Shown here: positions 1 to 8,715 of the stretch, piece by piece | Numbering within the stretch: the stretch's first letter is position 1 | Layout: the number at the start of each line of letters is the position of its first letter | Source of the DNA: Klebsiella pneumoniae | GTDB taxonomy: Bacteria > Pseudomonadota > Gammaproteobacteria > Pseudomonadales > Pseudohongiellaceae | NCBI GenBank assembly: GCA_945902215.1 | Contig: CAMDML010000022.1 | Span: 1-42,661, forward strand | Length of the DNA: 42,661 nt | Direction of reading: 5' to 3' | Made by a program: the position numbers and the translations under genes | The notes under the pieces: model-generated | Told to the model about the DNA's origin: nothing | Databases searched by the model: none | What the model saw: the letters and a program-made list of their open reading frames with translations, nothing else

Positions 1-143
1 CCACCATCTGCTGATAAATTTCTTATTCCAAAAGCTTCTGGTTTTAAAGAAGTTAATTTAGCTTTTTCTGGATCAACTCTTAATCTTTGATACTCTTCTT
101 CACTTAATGTTTTTTCAGGATTAGGATCATGTGTTACCCTGTT
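1..143 (-). other. AT-rich coding fragment, possible chimeric contig end
   Basis: The minus strand is open from 143 to the window edge (47 codons) and reads like real protein in an AT-rich codon style (AGA, TTA, AAA, GAA), including the stretch SEEEYQRLRVDPEKAKL. Upstream it is closed by a TAG at 144-146 with no ATG, GTG or TTG in between, so it is not a complete gene start. The first 120 bases hold 37 G+C, far below the genes that follow. The family is not recognised. A fragment of a foreign gene or an assembly join near 130-150 explains it best. Confidence 0.5.
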
Positions 144-281
144 CTATTATGGTTGAGCCGTTAACCAGCCCGAGCATACTCAGGCGGCAAGTTGGTTGAT
201 ATTTCATTCCCACAGCAGTGCATTTCAAATCCAATCGCGGGGGCAGCAAATCCAATGGCACGACAAACTTCGAGTATCCGC

Positions 282-1058
282 ATGAGCAGAAAACCCATTT
301 CCGGGTTGCGTCTGGCGCTCATCGTATCCCTTTTTTCCACACCAGTACTGGCACAAGAGCCTCTCGATCAGACGGCAGTAAATGCCCAAAGCGAAGTAGA
401 TACTGCAGCAGCTGCCGCACAGGTCCAGATCAACGAAGCCGTAGATCGTACCCAGCAGCTTGGCGGCCAGTATGCGCAGACCATGGCCGAACTGGAAAGT
501 CTCAACCAGTACAACGATCAGCTGCAATCGCAGATTGATGCCCAAGAAACCGAAATGGCTTCAATTCAGACCCAGTTGACCGACATCGAAACGACCAACC
601 GCGAAGTCATGCCGCTCATGGAGCGCATGGTTGCAACGTTGGAACAGTTCGTAGCCGCCGATCTGCCCTTTCTGAAGGATGAGCGCACCAACCGCGTTCT
701 CACTCTTAAAGACATCATGGGCCGCGCAGACGTGGCAATCTCCGAAAAATACCGCCGCATCCTTGAAGCCTACCAGATCGAGCTTGAATACGGTCGCACC
801 TTGGAAGCTTATGAAGGTTTGCTGGGTGATGGCGCCGATGCGCGCACTGTTCAGTTCGTCAAACTTGGCCGGGTTTCCTTGCTATATCAAACACTTGATG
901 GCACCGAAACCGGGTATTGGGATCATCAGTCTGGCACTTGGGTAGTCGATGAAGACTACACAGAGAACGTCCGTGAAGCACTGCGTGTTGCACGCCAGGA
1001 AGGTGCTCCTGACCTGCTCCGTGTCCCGGTACCGGCTCCGCAGGAGGCACGTCAATGA
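282..1058 (+). CDS. DUF3450 family periplasmic coiled-coil protein
   Basis: Predicted 258-residue exported protein, first gene of a TonB energy-transduction operon. DUF3450 proteins accompany TtpC-type TonB systems; their exact role is not known, but a periplasmic partner of the motor is likely (inference). Seen here: a signal peptide (MSRKPISGLRLALIVSLF, cleavage after VLAQ), then a long heptad-rich coiled coil (about residues 30-110) and a more globular C-terminal half ending in a Pro-rich tail. The start at 282 is chosen for the compact signal peptide; an in-frame ATG at 255 and a TTG at 192 would add a polar leader. Its stop overlaps the next start by 4 bases (ATGA), so translation is probably coupled. 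Confidence 0.85.
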   Translation: MSRKPISGLRLALIVSLFSTPVLAQEPLDQTAVNAQSEVDTAAAAAQVQINEAVDRTQQLGGQYAQTMAELESLNQYNDQLQSQIDAQETEMASIQTQLTDIETTNREVMPLMERMVATLEQFVAADLPFLKDERTNRVLTLKDIMGRADVAISEKYRRILEAYQIELEYGRTLEAYEGLLGDGADARTVQFVKLGRVSLLYQTLDGTETGYWDHQSGTWVVDEDYTENVREALRVARQEGAPDLLRVPVPAPQEARQ

Positions 1059-2440
1059 AAAAGCAGTTATCCTGGATTTGCAGTGGCGTAGTGCTGCTGT
1101 CCTCCTTCTCTCTCGCCACTCTCACCCAAGCCCAAAGCCTGAGCGAACTGCTTGAGCAGGCCCGGAGTGTGCGTGCAGCAGAAAACCAGTTGTTCGATCA
1201 ACGTGCCGCCGAATGGGCCGCAGCCGCGGCTGCGGAGCAGCAGAACCTGCTGCAGACCACTACGGCAGAACGCGACCGGATGCTAACTCTTACCCGCACT
1301 CAAGGTGAGGAATACGCCCAGAATGATATTGAAATCAATGAGTTGACTACCCAGCTGCGCGACAAAGCCAACGGCCTCGGCCTCGGCGAATTGTTTGGCT
1401 TGGCGCGTCAAGTCGCGGGCGACTCCACCAGCGCTCTGGAGCAGTCACTGATCAACAACCAGTTCGCTGGGGAAGAGCCGAGCCGCATCGAGTTCCTTTC
1501 TGAATTTTCCGAACAGGAAACGATTGCCAGCACTGCTCAGCTGGAAAGACTCTGGTATGAAATCCAGCGTGAAATGACGGCAAGCGGCGAAGTCGCGAAG
1601 TTCAACGGTACCGTTGTGCAACCTGATGGAGCACCGTTGAATACTCAGATCACCCGTATCGGCCCTTTTATTGCCAGCGCCAATGGCCAGTTCCTGTCCT
1701 ATATCCCTGAACTGAACCGACTGAGCCTTTTTCCCCGCCAGCCCGAGGACACATTGCTGGCAGATGTCCGCAACCTGGAAGCCGCAACTTCCGGCTATGT
1801 ACCGGCAGTGGTCGACTCCACTCGTGGTGTACTGATGAGCCTGGTCGTTGAGCGTCCCTCCATTGCAGAGCGCATCGAACTTGGCGAAGAAGTCGGTTAC
1901 GTGATCATTGTGGTCGGCGTGGCCGCATTCATCGGCTTCTTGTTCCAGCTGGCATTTCTGATCTCGGCACGCATGGGTGTTACCCGTCAGATGCGCAACC
2001 CGCATAAACCGACTGCAAACAATGCCTTGGGCCGTGTGCTCCTGTCGTTCAAGAGCAATGCCGCCAACATTGAGGAAGATGCCGAAATTGTTGAACTGCG
2101 GATCTCAGAGGCGGTAATGAAAGAAGTGCCCAGTCTAGAGCGCGTCCAGCCTTTGCTGCGTTTGGCTGTTGCGGCCGGACCGCTGTTGGGTCTGGTCGGT
2201 ACTGTTGTCGGTATGATCATTACCTTCCAGAGCATCACCGAAACCGGTTCCAGCGATCCCAAACTGATGGCCACTGGTATTGGCCAGGCCATGATTGCAA
2301 CGGTACTCGGTCTTGGTATCGCCGTGCCGCTGCTGTTCGCAAACGCGCTGCTGAGTTCGCTGTCGCGCTCCATCGTCCAGATCCTCGACGAGCAGAGCAC
2401 GGGTATGCTGGCTGAAAACCTTGAAAGGCGCAAAAAATAA
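1055..2440 (+). CDS. TtpC-like large MotA/TolQ/ExbB proton channel protein
   Basis: 461 residues. The C-terminal third is the MotA/TolQ/ExbB proton channel fold: membrane segments near 276-300, 368-392 and 408-432, with the hallmark AAGPLLGLVGTVVGMI followed by a Gly/Ala-rich helix (GIGQAMIATVLGLGIAVPLL). Before it come a signal peptide (residues 1-27) and about 245 residues of periplasmic domain with an N-terminal coiled coil. This architecture is that of TtpC, the extra component of Vibrio TonB3-type systems, where it helps TonB reach outer-membrane receptors (family knowledge). It is overlapped at both ends (1055-1058 and 2440) by neighbours of the same operon. A paralogue of the same length and order lies at 5763-7151. 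Confidence 0.9.
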   Translation: MKKQLSWICSGVVLLSSFSLATLTQAQSLSELLEQARSVRAAENQLFDQRAAEWAAAAAAEQQNLLQTTTAERDRMLTLTRTQGEEYAQNDIEINELTTQLRDKANGLGLGELFGLARQVAGDSTSALEQSLINNQFAGEEPSRIEFLSEFSEQETIASTAQLERLWYEIQREMTASGEVAKFNGTVVQPDGAPLNTQITRIGPFIASANGQFLSYIPELNRLSLFPRQPEDTLLADVRNLEAATSGYVPAVVDSTRGVLMSLVVERPSIAERIELGEEVGYVIIVVGVAAFIGFLFQLAFLISARMGVTRQMRNPHKPTANNALGRVLLSFKSNAANIEEDAEIVELRISEAVMKEVPSLERVQPLLRLAVAAGPLLGLVGTVVGMIITFQSITETGSSDPKLMATGIGQAMIATVLGLGIAVPLLFANALLSSLSRSIVQILDEQSTGMLAENLERRKK

Positions 2441-2961
2441 TGTTTGAGAATCTTAACTTCGTTTTCGCGACTACTGAACTGTTCCGTGAAGGCGGGCCTT
2501 TCGTGGTCGCCATCTTTGGTTCGGGCGTACTGATGTGGGGCCTCTTTCTGGAGCGCTACATTTTCTTCTCGGCAGTGCTCCCGCGTCAGTCAAAAGAAAT
2601 GCTTGAAATCTGGCGTAGCAGGGCGGATCACACCTCTTGGTGCTCGCGCCAGATCCGGCAGATGATGATTTCGAAAATGAATGCGGGCATGACCAGCAAC
2701 TTTCCACTTATGCAAGTTCTTGTACCGATGTCTCCTTTACTGGGGCTGGTCGGCACGGTGACTGGCATGCTCGAAGTGTTCTCCTCAATGGCAATTCGCG
2801 GATCGGCCGATGCACGGACGATGGCAGGTGGTGTATCCACCGCCATGATCTGCACGATGACGGGTCTGGCAGTTAGTATCACGGGGCTCTACCCCGTGCA
2901 CTACTTCCGTAACCGCGCGCGCCACGAGACTGAACTCTTTTCCGATAAGCTGTCCTATTAA
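2440..2961 (+). CDS. exbB: Biopolymer transport protein ExbB (TolQ/ExbB family)
   Basis: 173 residues, shorter than E. coli ExbB (about 240) and typical of the compact ExbB of TtpC-type clusters. Three membrane segments are seen (about 18-40, 88-113 and 127-150), with the family signature PLLGLVGTVTGMLEVF in the second and a small-residue helix (GGVSTAMICTMTGLAVSI) in the third. With ExbD it should form the inner-membrane channel that uses the proton gradient to power TonB. Its ATG shares the final A of the preceding stop (TAATG arrangement), a sign of coupled translation. Confidence 0.93.
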   Translation: MFENLNFVFATTELFREGGPFVVAIFGSGVLMWGLFLERYIFFSAVLPRQSKEMLEIWRSRADHTSWCSRQIRQMMISKMNAGMTSNFPLMQVLVPMSPLLGLVGTVTGMLEVFSSMAIRGSADARTMAGGVSTAMICTMTGLAVSITGLYPVHYFRNRARHETELFSDKLSY

Positions 2962-2987
2962 TTGATTAAGTTTGGAGAACGCGCTCT

Positions 2988-3392
2988 ATGCGTATGCGCC
3001 GGCACAATGCAGATCATGAATCCTCGCACGGAATCGACTTGGCCCCGATGCTGGATTTCGTCTTGAACCTGCTGATCTTTTTCATTATTACCGCAATCTT
3101 CATCAAAGAGGTTGGCCTTACAGTCAACCGTCCTACCAGTTTCGACACCAGCAATGCTGACGGTAAAAGCATCAATATTCAGATTCTGAATACGGGTGAA
3201 ATCTTCGTGGACAACCGCGTCGTAGACGTGCGCGCCGTACGCGCCAACGTGGAACGCCTGAAGGCTCTGACTCCAGAAATCGGTGTGTTGATTCTTGCCG
3301 ATGATGCTGCTCGCACGGGTGTCATCATGGGCGTCGTGGACCAGGTCCGCCTGGGCGGTATTGCAAACATTACATTCAGTACATCCGGCTGA
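2988..3392 (+). CDS. exbD: Biopolymer transport protein ExbD, first copy
   Basis: 134 residues with the ExbD/TolR plan: short cytoplasmic N-terminus, one membrane helix and a periplasmic domain. The helix begins IDLAPMLDFVLNLLIFFIIT, with the conserved Asp that carries protons in this family, here Asp23 of the APMLD motif. The periplasmic part holds the usual 'G..FVDNR' and 'VLILADDAAR' strands. A GGAG lies upstream of the start. It is followed 23 bases later by a second ExbD with a nearly identical helix, so the stator probably contains two different ExbD chains (inference). Confidence 0.93.
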   Translation: MRMRRHNADHESSHGIDLAPMLDFVLNLLIFFIITAIFIKEVGLTVNRPTSFDTSNADGKSINIQILNTGEIFVDNRVVDVRAVRANVERLKALTPEIGVLILADDAARTGVIMGVVDQVRLGGIANITFSTSG

Positions 3393-3415
3393 TCTGACCG
3401 GAGGGGAAACGCAAC

Positions 3416-3826
3416 ATGAAGGTACACAAGCATAATCCGGAAAGCGAAGACCATGGCATCGACCTGGCGCCGATGCTGGACTTCGTTCTCAACCTGCTCA
3501 TTTTCTTTATCATCACCACTTCATTCATTAAAGAAGCCGGTGTCACTGTGGTGCGGCCCGATGCCACTACCGCTGAATACCGCGAAAGCGGCAACATATT
3601 GGTTGCGATTCGTGAAAATGGCGACATCTGGATGGACCGCAAACCGGTAGACATCCGCGAGGTCAGAACCATGATCGAGCGCCTGCACATCGAGCGCCCC
3701 GATGACACCGCTGTGATCATCGCAGACACGAACTCGCAAGCCACCATGCTGGCGCAAGTCATGGATGAAATACGTCAGGGTGGGATTCAGGAAGTTTCAA
3801 TTGCAGCAAAGCCTCCGGGGGGCTAA
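3416..3826 (+). CDS. exbD: Biopolymer transport protein ExbD, second copy
   Basis: 136 residues, a tandem paralogue of the preceding gene. It keeps the HGIDLAPMLDFVLNLLIFF membrane segment with its proton-carrying Asp, and the periplasmic domain with IWMDRKPVDIREV and AVIIADTNS. The two copies are almost identical in the helix but differ through the periplasmic domain, so the duplication is old. A clear ribosome binding site (GGAGGGG) precedes the ATG. TonB follows 2 bases after the stop. Confidence 0.93.
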   Translation: MKVHKHNPESEDHGIDLAPMLDFVLNLLIFFIITTSFIKEAGVTVVRPDATTAEYRESGNILVAIRENGDIWMDRKPVDIREVRTMIERLHIERPDDTAVIIADTNSQATMLAQVMDEIRQGGIQEVSIAAKPPGG

Positions 3827-3828
3827 TC

Positions 3829-4443
3829 ATGACTACGATTTTAGCTAATCTGCGTTTTCCAATCGCTTTAGTGCTCGGCCTTCTGTTGAACGGCACGATG
3901 TTCTGGACACTTTATACATTGACCAATGGCAGCTTCGATCTGGAATCAACCGAAGCCACCCGCATTGAGTTCACCCGTATGCGTCGCGACTCTGAAACCC
4001 AGACCCGTCGTGAAGAGAAAGTAGAACGCGAGCCACCACCGGCTACGCCAGACCTCCCACAGATTTCCATGAACAACAGCAGCATGGACAACAACATGGT
4101 CAGTCTGGCACCCACTATTGATACCTCCGGCGCCATGTCCGGTCTCAACCTCAGCGCCGGTTCCGACCGCGACGTTGTACCGTTGGTCAGGATCAACCCC
4201 GACTATCCACAACGCGCTCTCAGTCGCGGTCTGGAGGGCTGGGTACAGGTGCAGTTTACAATTAGCGAAACTGGTTCCGTACTTGACCCCATCGTCATCG
4301 ATAGCAGCCCGAAAGGCATCTTTGATGACGCAGCAATCAAGGCCATTTCCCGCTGGCGCTATAATCCAAAAATTGAAGGTGCTGTTGCGGTACAACGCGT
4401 AGGCATTCAAACCATCATTCGCTTCACGCTGGAGGACGAATAA
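3829..4443 (+). CDS. tonB: TonB energy transducer
   Basis: 204 residues. Single N-terminal membrane anchor (about residues 8-30), a short charged and proline-containing linker (REEKVEREPPPATPDLP), then a Ser/Asn-rich stretch and the TonB C-terminal domain from about residue 115: PDYPQRALSRGLEGWVQVQF and the 'AIKAISRWRYNPK' motif that binds the TonB box of receptors. The linker is much shorter than the long Pro-rich region of E. coli TonB, as is usual for TonB2/TonB3-type proteins that rely on TtpC. A purine run GGGGGG sits just upstream of the start. It is the likely partner of the receptors at 31968 and 37780. Confidence 0.93.
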   Translation: MTTILANLRFPIALVLGLLLNGTMFWTLYTLTNGSFDLESTEATRIEFTRMRRDSETQTRREEKVEREPPPATPDLPQISMNNSSMDNNMVSLAPTIDTSGAMSGLNLSAGSDRDVVPLVRINPDYPQRALSRGLEGWVQVQFTISETGSVLDPIVIDSSPKGIFDDAAIKAISRWRYNPKIEGAVAVQRVGIQTIIRFTLEDE

Positions 4444-4445
4444 GT

Positions 4446-5696
4446 ATGTCCGTAATCAAGAAACTCTCCCTGCGCAGCGGCATGCTGGTAGCCGTCATCG
4501 TACTTGCAAGCAGTAGCGTCTACGCACAACGGGCTGGCAGCGATGATGAGGAAGGCGCCGCCGGTCCCGATGCCACGATCGACCAGCAGACCGGCAAGAT
4601 CCTCTCGGAAGCCATTGAGTTCCTCAACACCGATAAATTTGTTGAAGCCAGGGCAAGGCTTGCCGATCTCCGTGTCGATCGTCTGAGCCCCTTCGAAAGA
4701 AGCCGCTTGGAACAGTTGCTGTTTAGCTTGGACATGAATGACGAAAACTATGAAGGCGCGCGCAGCCACTTACAGGCTGCCATTGACTCCGGTGGTTTGA
4801 ACCCGCAAGAAAGCTCGACTATGCGCTATCAGATGGCACAGTTGTGGTTCCAGGAAGAAAAATGGGTAGAGGGTGCCGCTGCCATGGAAGCCTGGATTCT
4901 AACCGAACCAAACCCAAACTCCGGTGCGTACTACCTCCTTGCTGCTGCTTACTACTATCAGGAATTGTTTGATCGCGCCTTGCCCAATGCACAGAAGGCT
5001 GTTGATCTCGCGGAAACCCCCCAGGAAAGCTGGTTGTCCATGCTAGCTGCACTGTTGATCCAGAAGGAAAATTACCCAGCCGCTCTTGAAGTCGTGAAGC
5101 GAATGGTGAACATGTTTCCGGATAAGAAAAACTACTGGTTGCAGCTCTCCGGACTTTATACCCAGCTGGAAGATTACGAAAACGGGCTGATCGTGATGGA
5201 ATTTGCCAATTACGGCGGTATGTTGACTGAAGCTGCAGATATCCGCCGCCTCGCCGATTTGTATCAGTTGCAAGAAATGCCGTATCGCGCTGCCTTGCTG
5301 ATGGAATCTGCACTGGCTGACGGTAAAGTCGAAAAGAATCTGCGCTCATATGAAGGTCTGGCCAACAATTGGATCGCCGCTCGCGAGTTTGAAAAAGCCG
5401 TCCCCTTGCTGGGTCTGGCTGCTGAGCTGTCTGATAACGGCGCTCTCTTTCAGCGCATGGGTGAAGTCAACATCCAGATCGAAGAGTGGGAAGCCTGTAT
5501 CGACTCGTTTGATAACGCGCTGGACAAGGGCGAACTACGCGACACTGGCTACGTGCAGTTGATGCTGGGCGTGTGTTACTACAATCTGGAACGTTTTAAC
5601 GAGGCCAGAACCTGGTTAGACCGAGCTGCAAATGTTGCTGCACACCGCAACCAGGCACGTGGCTACCTCCAGATGATCGACAGCAAATCAAACTAA
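4446..5696 (+). CDS. Secreted tetratricopeptide-repeat protein of the TonB operon
   Basis: 416 residues with a signal peptide (about residues 1-27, ending VYAQ). The rest is a chain of TPR-like helical pairs, for example MRYQMAQLWFQEEKWVEGAA, YYLLAAAYYYQELFDRALPN and the final LGVCYYNLERFNEARTWLDR. TPR proteins at this place in DUF3450/TtpC/ExbBD/TonB clusters are a known arrangement and may act as a periplasmic scaffold (family context; exact role unknown). The start is 2 bases after the tonB stop, and the GGAGG of its ribosome site lies within the end of tonB. Confidence 0.88.
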   Translation: MSVIKKLSLRSGMLVAVIVLASSSVYAQRAGSDDEEGAAGPDATIDQQTGKILSEAIEFLNTDKFVEARARLADLRVDRLSPFERSRLEQLLFSLDMNDENYEGARSHLQAAIDSGGLNPQESSTMRYQMAQLWFQEEKWVEGAAAMEAWILTEPNPNSGAYYLLAAAYYYQELFDRALPNAQKAVDLAETPQESWLSMLAALLIQKENYPAALEVVKRMVNMFPDKKNYWLQLSGLYTQLEDYENGLIVMEFANYGGMLTEAADIRRLADLYQLQEMPYRAALLMESALADGKVEKNLRSYEGLANNWIAAREFEKAVPLLGLAAELSDNGALFQRMGEVNIQIEEWEACIDSFDNALDKGELRDTGYVQLMLGVCYYNLERFNEARTWLDRAANVAAHRNQARGYLQMIDSKSN

Positions 5697-5762
5697 CTCC
5701 GGAACGCACCTGCTCCGCAGTCAACAATTCACTATTTGGTTGATACAAGAATGTTACGGGAC

Positions 5763-7151
5763 ATGAAATTCAAGACTACTTTCACCGCCGCTGCAGTTGC
5801 CCTCTTGCTGACCTGCTTCAGCACTACTGCTTTTGCCGTAACCTATGACGAGATCATGGCAAGTATCCGTGAATCTCGCGAAGCGGAAGCCAGGATTCTG
5901 GTTGCGCGCGAAAATGAATTTAACGAAAAGCTGCAGGAAGCACAGCGGCTCTACAACGAAGCCCAGAGAAAACGCGATGAAGCGGAAGCTCTCAGTAACA
6001 GGTTGTCCAACCAGTACGATGAGAACGTAATCCGTATTGACGAACTGTCGTCATTGCTGACAGTTAACCAGGGCAACCTTGGTGAGCTGTTCGGGGTTAC
6101 ACGCCAGATAGCCGGTGATGCAGCCGGTACTCTTTCTGATTCGCTGATCAACACCCAGATCATTACTCCTCCGGGCCAAGAGGGTCGCGTCGACTTCCTG
6201 CGCCGGATTGCCGCCGCTACCGCTCTGCCCTCCATCATTGAACTGGAAAACCTCTGGTTGAATCTGATGGAAGAAATGCAGGCAGACAGCGAAGTCGTGC
6301 GTTACACAACGCCTGTTCTGCAAACGGATGGTATTACGTCGGTCCCCACCGAAGTCGTGCGTGTTGGTTCCTTCGGCGCCGTGGGTGATGACAAATATCT
6401 CGGCTACCTTATTGGTGACAACACGCTGGCTCAGCTGACCCGCCAACCCCCTGAAAACTGGATCATGAACCTCGCCGAAGATCTGCTGGCGACCGACCAG
6501 ACTACCGGCTACATTCCGGCACTGGTAGATCCGGCGCGCGGCACACTGTTGGGCCTCTATGTTGAACGGCCTGACCTCCTTGAACGCATCGACCAAGGTG
6601 AAAGCATCGGCTGGGTGATCGTGGCTGTCGGGGTTCTGGGCGTAGTGGTAGCCCTAATACAGTATGGATTCCTGTTCTACACCAAGTCGACCGTTGCCGC
6701 ACAGCTGAAAAAACTCAACAAACCAACCACCAACAATCCTCTGGGAAGATTGCTCCTGTCGGTTCAATCCGGAAGTGGCAAAGCCTCCGATAACATGCCG
6801 GAAGTTGTCGAGTTGCGTATCTCCGAAGCAGTGTTGCGCGAAATTCCTGCACTGGAGCGTTTCCAGGCCTTCCTGCGCCTCGCTGTCGCTGCCGGCCCCC
6901 TGCTGGGCCTGATCGGTACCGTTATCGGAATGATTCTTACGTTCGACAGTATCACAGCATCCGGCTCCAGCGATCCGAAGCTGATGGCACAGGGTATCGG
7001 TCAGGCGATGATTGCTACCGTACTCGGTCTGGGCGTGGCAATTCCGCTGCTCTTCCTGAACGCGGGTCTGGTGTCGCTGTCGCGTTCCGTTTTGAGCATA
7101 TTGGAAGAACAGAGCACTCGTCTGATGGCGAACCGCCTCGAAAGAGTCTAG
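5763..7151 (+). CDS. Second TtpC-like MotA/TolQ/ExbB proton channel protein
   Basis: 462 residues, same architecture as the protein at 1055-2440: signal peptide (MKFKTTFTAAAVALLL, ending AFA), coiled coil to about residue 90, periplasmic domain, then the ExbB-type channel with AAGPLLGLIGTVIGMILTF and GIGQAMIATVLGLGVAIPLL. Both copies share the motifs ELRISEAV, GSSDPKLMA and EEQST or DEQST, so they are clear paralogues. The start at 5763 gives the usual short signal peptide; ATG at 5751 and TTG at 5736 are in frame, and none has a strong ribosome site. It lies 66 bases after the TPR gene and ends in a strong terminator, so it may be the last gene of the operon. Confidence 0.88.
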   Translation: MKFKTTFTAAAVALLLTCFSTTAFAVTYDEIMASIRESREAEARILVARENEFNEKLQEAQRLYNEAQRKRDEAEALSNRLSNQYDENVIRIDELSSLLTVNQGNLGELFGVTRQIAGDAAGTLSDSLINTQIITPPGQEGRVDFLRRIAAATALPSIIELENLWLNLMEEMQADSEVVRYTTPVLQTDGITSVPTEVVRVGSFGAVGDDKYLGYLIGDNTLAQLTRQPPENWIMNLAEDLLATDQTTGYIPALVDPARGTLLGLYVERPDLLERIDQGESIGWVIVAVGVLGVVVALIQYGFLFYTKSTVAAQLKKLNKPTTNNPLGRLLLSVQSGSGKASDNMPEVVELRISEAVLREIPALERFQAFLRLAVAAGPLLGLIGTVIGMILTFDSITASGSSDPKLMAQGIGQAMIATVLGLGVAIPLLFLNAGLVSLSRSVLSILEEQSTRLMANRLERV

Positions 7152-7187
7152 AACGCCTGATCGCATGGGCGTCATATGCAGTAAATG

Positions 7188-7216
7188 AAGGGCAGATTAG
7201 ATCTGCCCTTTTTTTT
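7188..7216 (+). terminator. Rho-independent terminator of the TonB operon
   Basis: A perfect 10-bp stem: AAGGGCAGAT at 7188-7197, a three-base loop TAG, ATCTGCCCTT at 7201-7210, running into an unbroken T tract to 7216. It lies 37 bases after the stop of the last gene. Confidence 0.92.
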
Positions 7217-7309
7217 GCCTGCTTTTTTATGAACCAGCTCTTGCGCCACTCGCCACCATTGGGCACCAATCAAGCCCCCCTTGCTTCGAGCATCGCAGGC
7301 GCTTGTCCC

Positions 7310-7560
7310 TTACTGCATCCAGGGCGAAGCCATTCCGAAGGGGGCCGTTACGAACACGGCTTCGATCTGCCAGACCATGCCGTCTTCAATGTGGAACAGT
7401 TACAGTAAATAGAACGAGTGTGGATAGCGCAGCGGTGAATTGATCACCCAACCATCGGTCAGCGTGTAGCTGGCCAGCTCACCGAAATGGTCGATGAAGC
7501 AGGAATTCGGAACATTAACCAGCTCCCGACCAAGGCACTTTGGCAGTATGCTGAGCCCTA
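7310..7560 (-). pseudogene. Broken NTF2/SnoaL-like protein remnant
   Basis: On the minus strand one frame reads CFIDHFGELASYTLTDGW, then SPLRYPHSFYLL, an in-frame TAA at 7400-7402, then LFHIEDGMVWQIEAVFVT and APFGMASPW before a final TAA at 7310-7312. The pattern '..LF.IEDG.I..IEAVF...PYGM.SGW' is the C-terminal end of a common SnoaL-like (NTF2 fold) family. It is interrupted exactly where that family usually has 'E-LF', consistent with a GAA to TAA change. The upstream part (beyond about 7560) loses resemblance. No catalytic claim is possible. The open frame that continues into 7876 overlaps the real gene at 7713 and is not coding there. Confidence 0.6.
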
Positions 7561-7712
7561 CGGACAAAAGCAAAACGATGTGGCTATAATCCGTTCGCCC
7601 TGAACATAAGTAGAAAACAGCCCGGTTGCTCCATGACCCACCCGTGCCGGGAAATACCATAACCCAAGCCTGACCCCAAAAGTCGGAAGTTACCTTACAG
7701 AGAGGAACACCC

Positions 7713-8585
7713 ATGTGTGATTTGGATACCCTGAAAACCTCAACAGAATTCCTTGGCAAGCAAGGCGTTAGCCGCCGCCAGTTCGGCACGCTCGCTGCCG
7801 GTGTCAGCCTGATGGCCATGCTACCCCCCGTAGCCAATGCCCAGGCCGTTACCGAAACCGATGTGGAAATCACCACACCCGATGGTGTGGCAGACTGCTA
7901 TTTCGTCCACCCAGCCACCGGCGCCTCAGCAGCCGTATTGGTATGGCCTGACATCCTCGGCCTGCGCCCCGCTTTTCGCGCGATGGGCAAGCGTCTGGCT
8001 GAATCCGGTTACGCAGTGCTCGTCGTAAACCCTTTTTACCGCTCTGCCAAATCCCCGGTAGTCCCAGAAGGAGCCAGCTTCCAGGACGAAACGACCCGCA
8101 ATACGGTCATGCCCATGGCACAGAGCCTCAGTGCTGAAACCCATTTCACGGATGCGAAAGCCTTCATCGGCTGGCTCGACCAGCAGGCTGCAGTCGACAC
8201 CTCGCGCAAAATCGGCACCACCGGTTACTGCATGGGCGGCCCGATGGTCATGCGCACCGCCACTGCCATGCCAGATCGCGTCGGCGCCGGTGGTTCATTT
8301 CACGGCGGAGGCCTGGCAACAATGGCCCCGGAAAGCCCACACCTGCTGATCCCGCAGATGAAGGCCAGCTTTTTGATCGCGGTCGCCCAGAACGATGACG
8401 AAACCGACCCACAGGCCAAGGTCACGCTGGACGAGTCCTTTAAGGCAGCCGGCCTGAACGCAGAGATCGAAGTTTACCCGGCGCAACACGGCTGGTGCCC
8501 GCCTGATTCGGCGGTGTACGACGAAGTGCAGGCAGAACGCGCATGGAGCCGCTTGCTGGCATTGTTTGAAACCACACTGGCCTGA
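7713..8585 (+). CDS. Exported dienelactone hydrolase family protein
   Basis: 290 residues, alpha/beta hydrolase of the dienelactone hydrolase family. The catalytic Cys lies in GYCMGG (Cys173), the Asp in QNDDE (about 228-229) and the His in AQHGW (His259), so the Cys-Asp-His triad is complete. A twin-arginine signal is seen (SRRQFGTLAAG, residues 20-30, cleavage near ANAQA), placing the enzyme in the periplasm already folded. The family opens lactone rings or esters; the substrate cannot be told. Ribosome site AGAGAGGA lies upstream of the ATG. It is followed by two small stem-loops and debris rather than a close operon partner. Confidence 0.9.
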   Translation: MCDLDTLKTSTEFLGKQGVSRRQFGTLAAGVSLMAMLPPVANAQAVTETDVEITTPDGVADCYFVHPATGASAAVLVWPDILGLRPAFRAMGKRLAESGYAVLVVNPFYRSAKSPVVPEGASFQDETTRNTVMPMAQSLSAETHFTDAKAFIGWLDQQAAVDTSRKIGTTGYCMGGPMVMRTATAMPDRVGAGGSFHGGGLATMAPESPHLLIPQMKASFLIAVAQNDDETDPQAKVTLDESFKAAGLNAEIEVYPAQHGWCPPDSAVYDEVQAERAWSRLLALFETTLA

Positions 8586-8653
8586 TCAGCAACGAACGCG
8601 GTGACAGCCTGCGGGCCTTCACCGCAGCTCTAAAAAAAATGACACCAGGTCAC

Positions 8654-8679
8654 ATCCTGCCGGTTATTGCCGGCAGGAT
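8654..8679. repeat. Stem-loop after the hydrolase gene
   Basis: Perfect 10-bp inverted repeat ATCCTGCCGG (8654-8663), loop TTATTG, CCGGCAGGAT (8670-8679), about 70 bases after the stop at 8585. There is no T tract, so it could be a weak or factor-dependent terminator or an mRNA-stabilising hairpin. Confidence 0.6.
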
Positions 8680-8715
8680 TACCCGCAAGACCCAGCACTC
8701 GTTTCAGGGGAACCC

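Noticed and set aside
7400-7876. 158-codon minus-strand frame as an intact gene
   Set aside because: It overlaps the start of the dienelactone hydrolase, and only its C-terminal part resembles a family, which continues past the stop; treated as a pseudogene.
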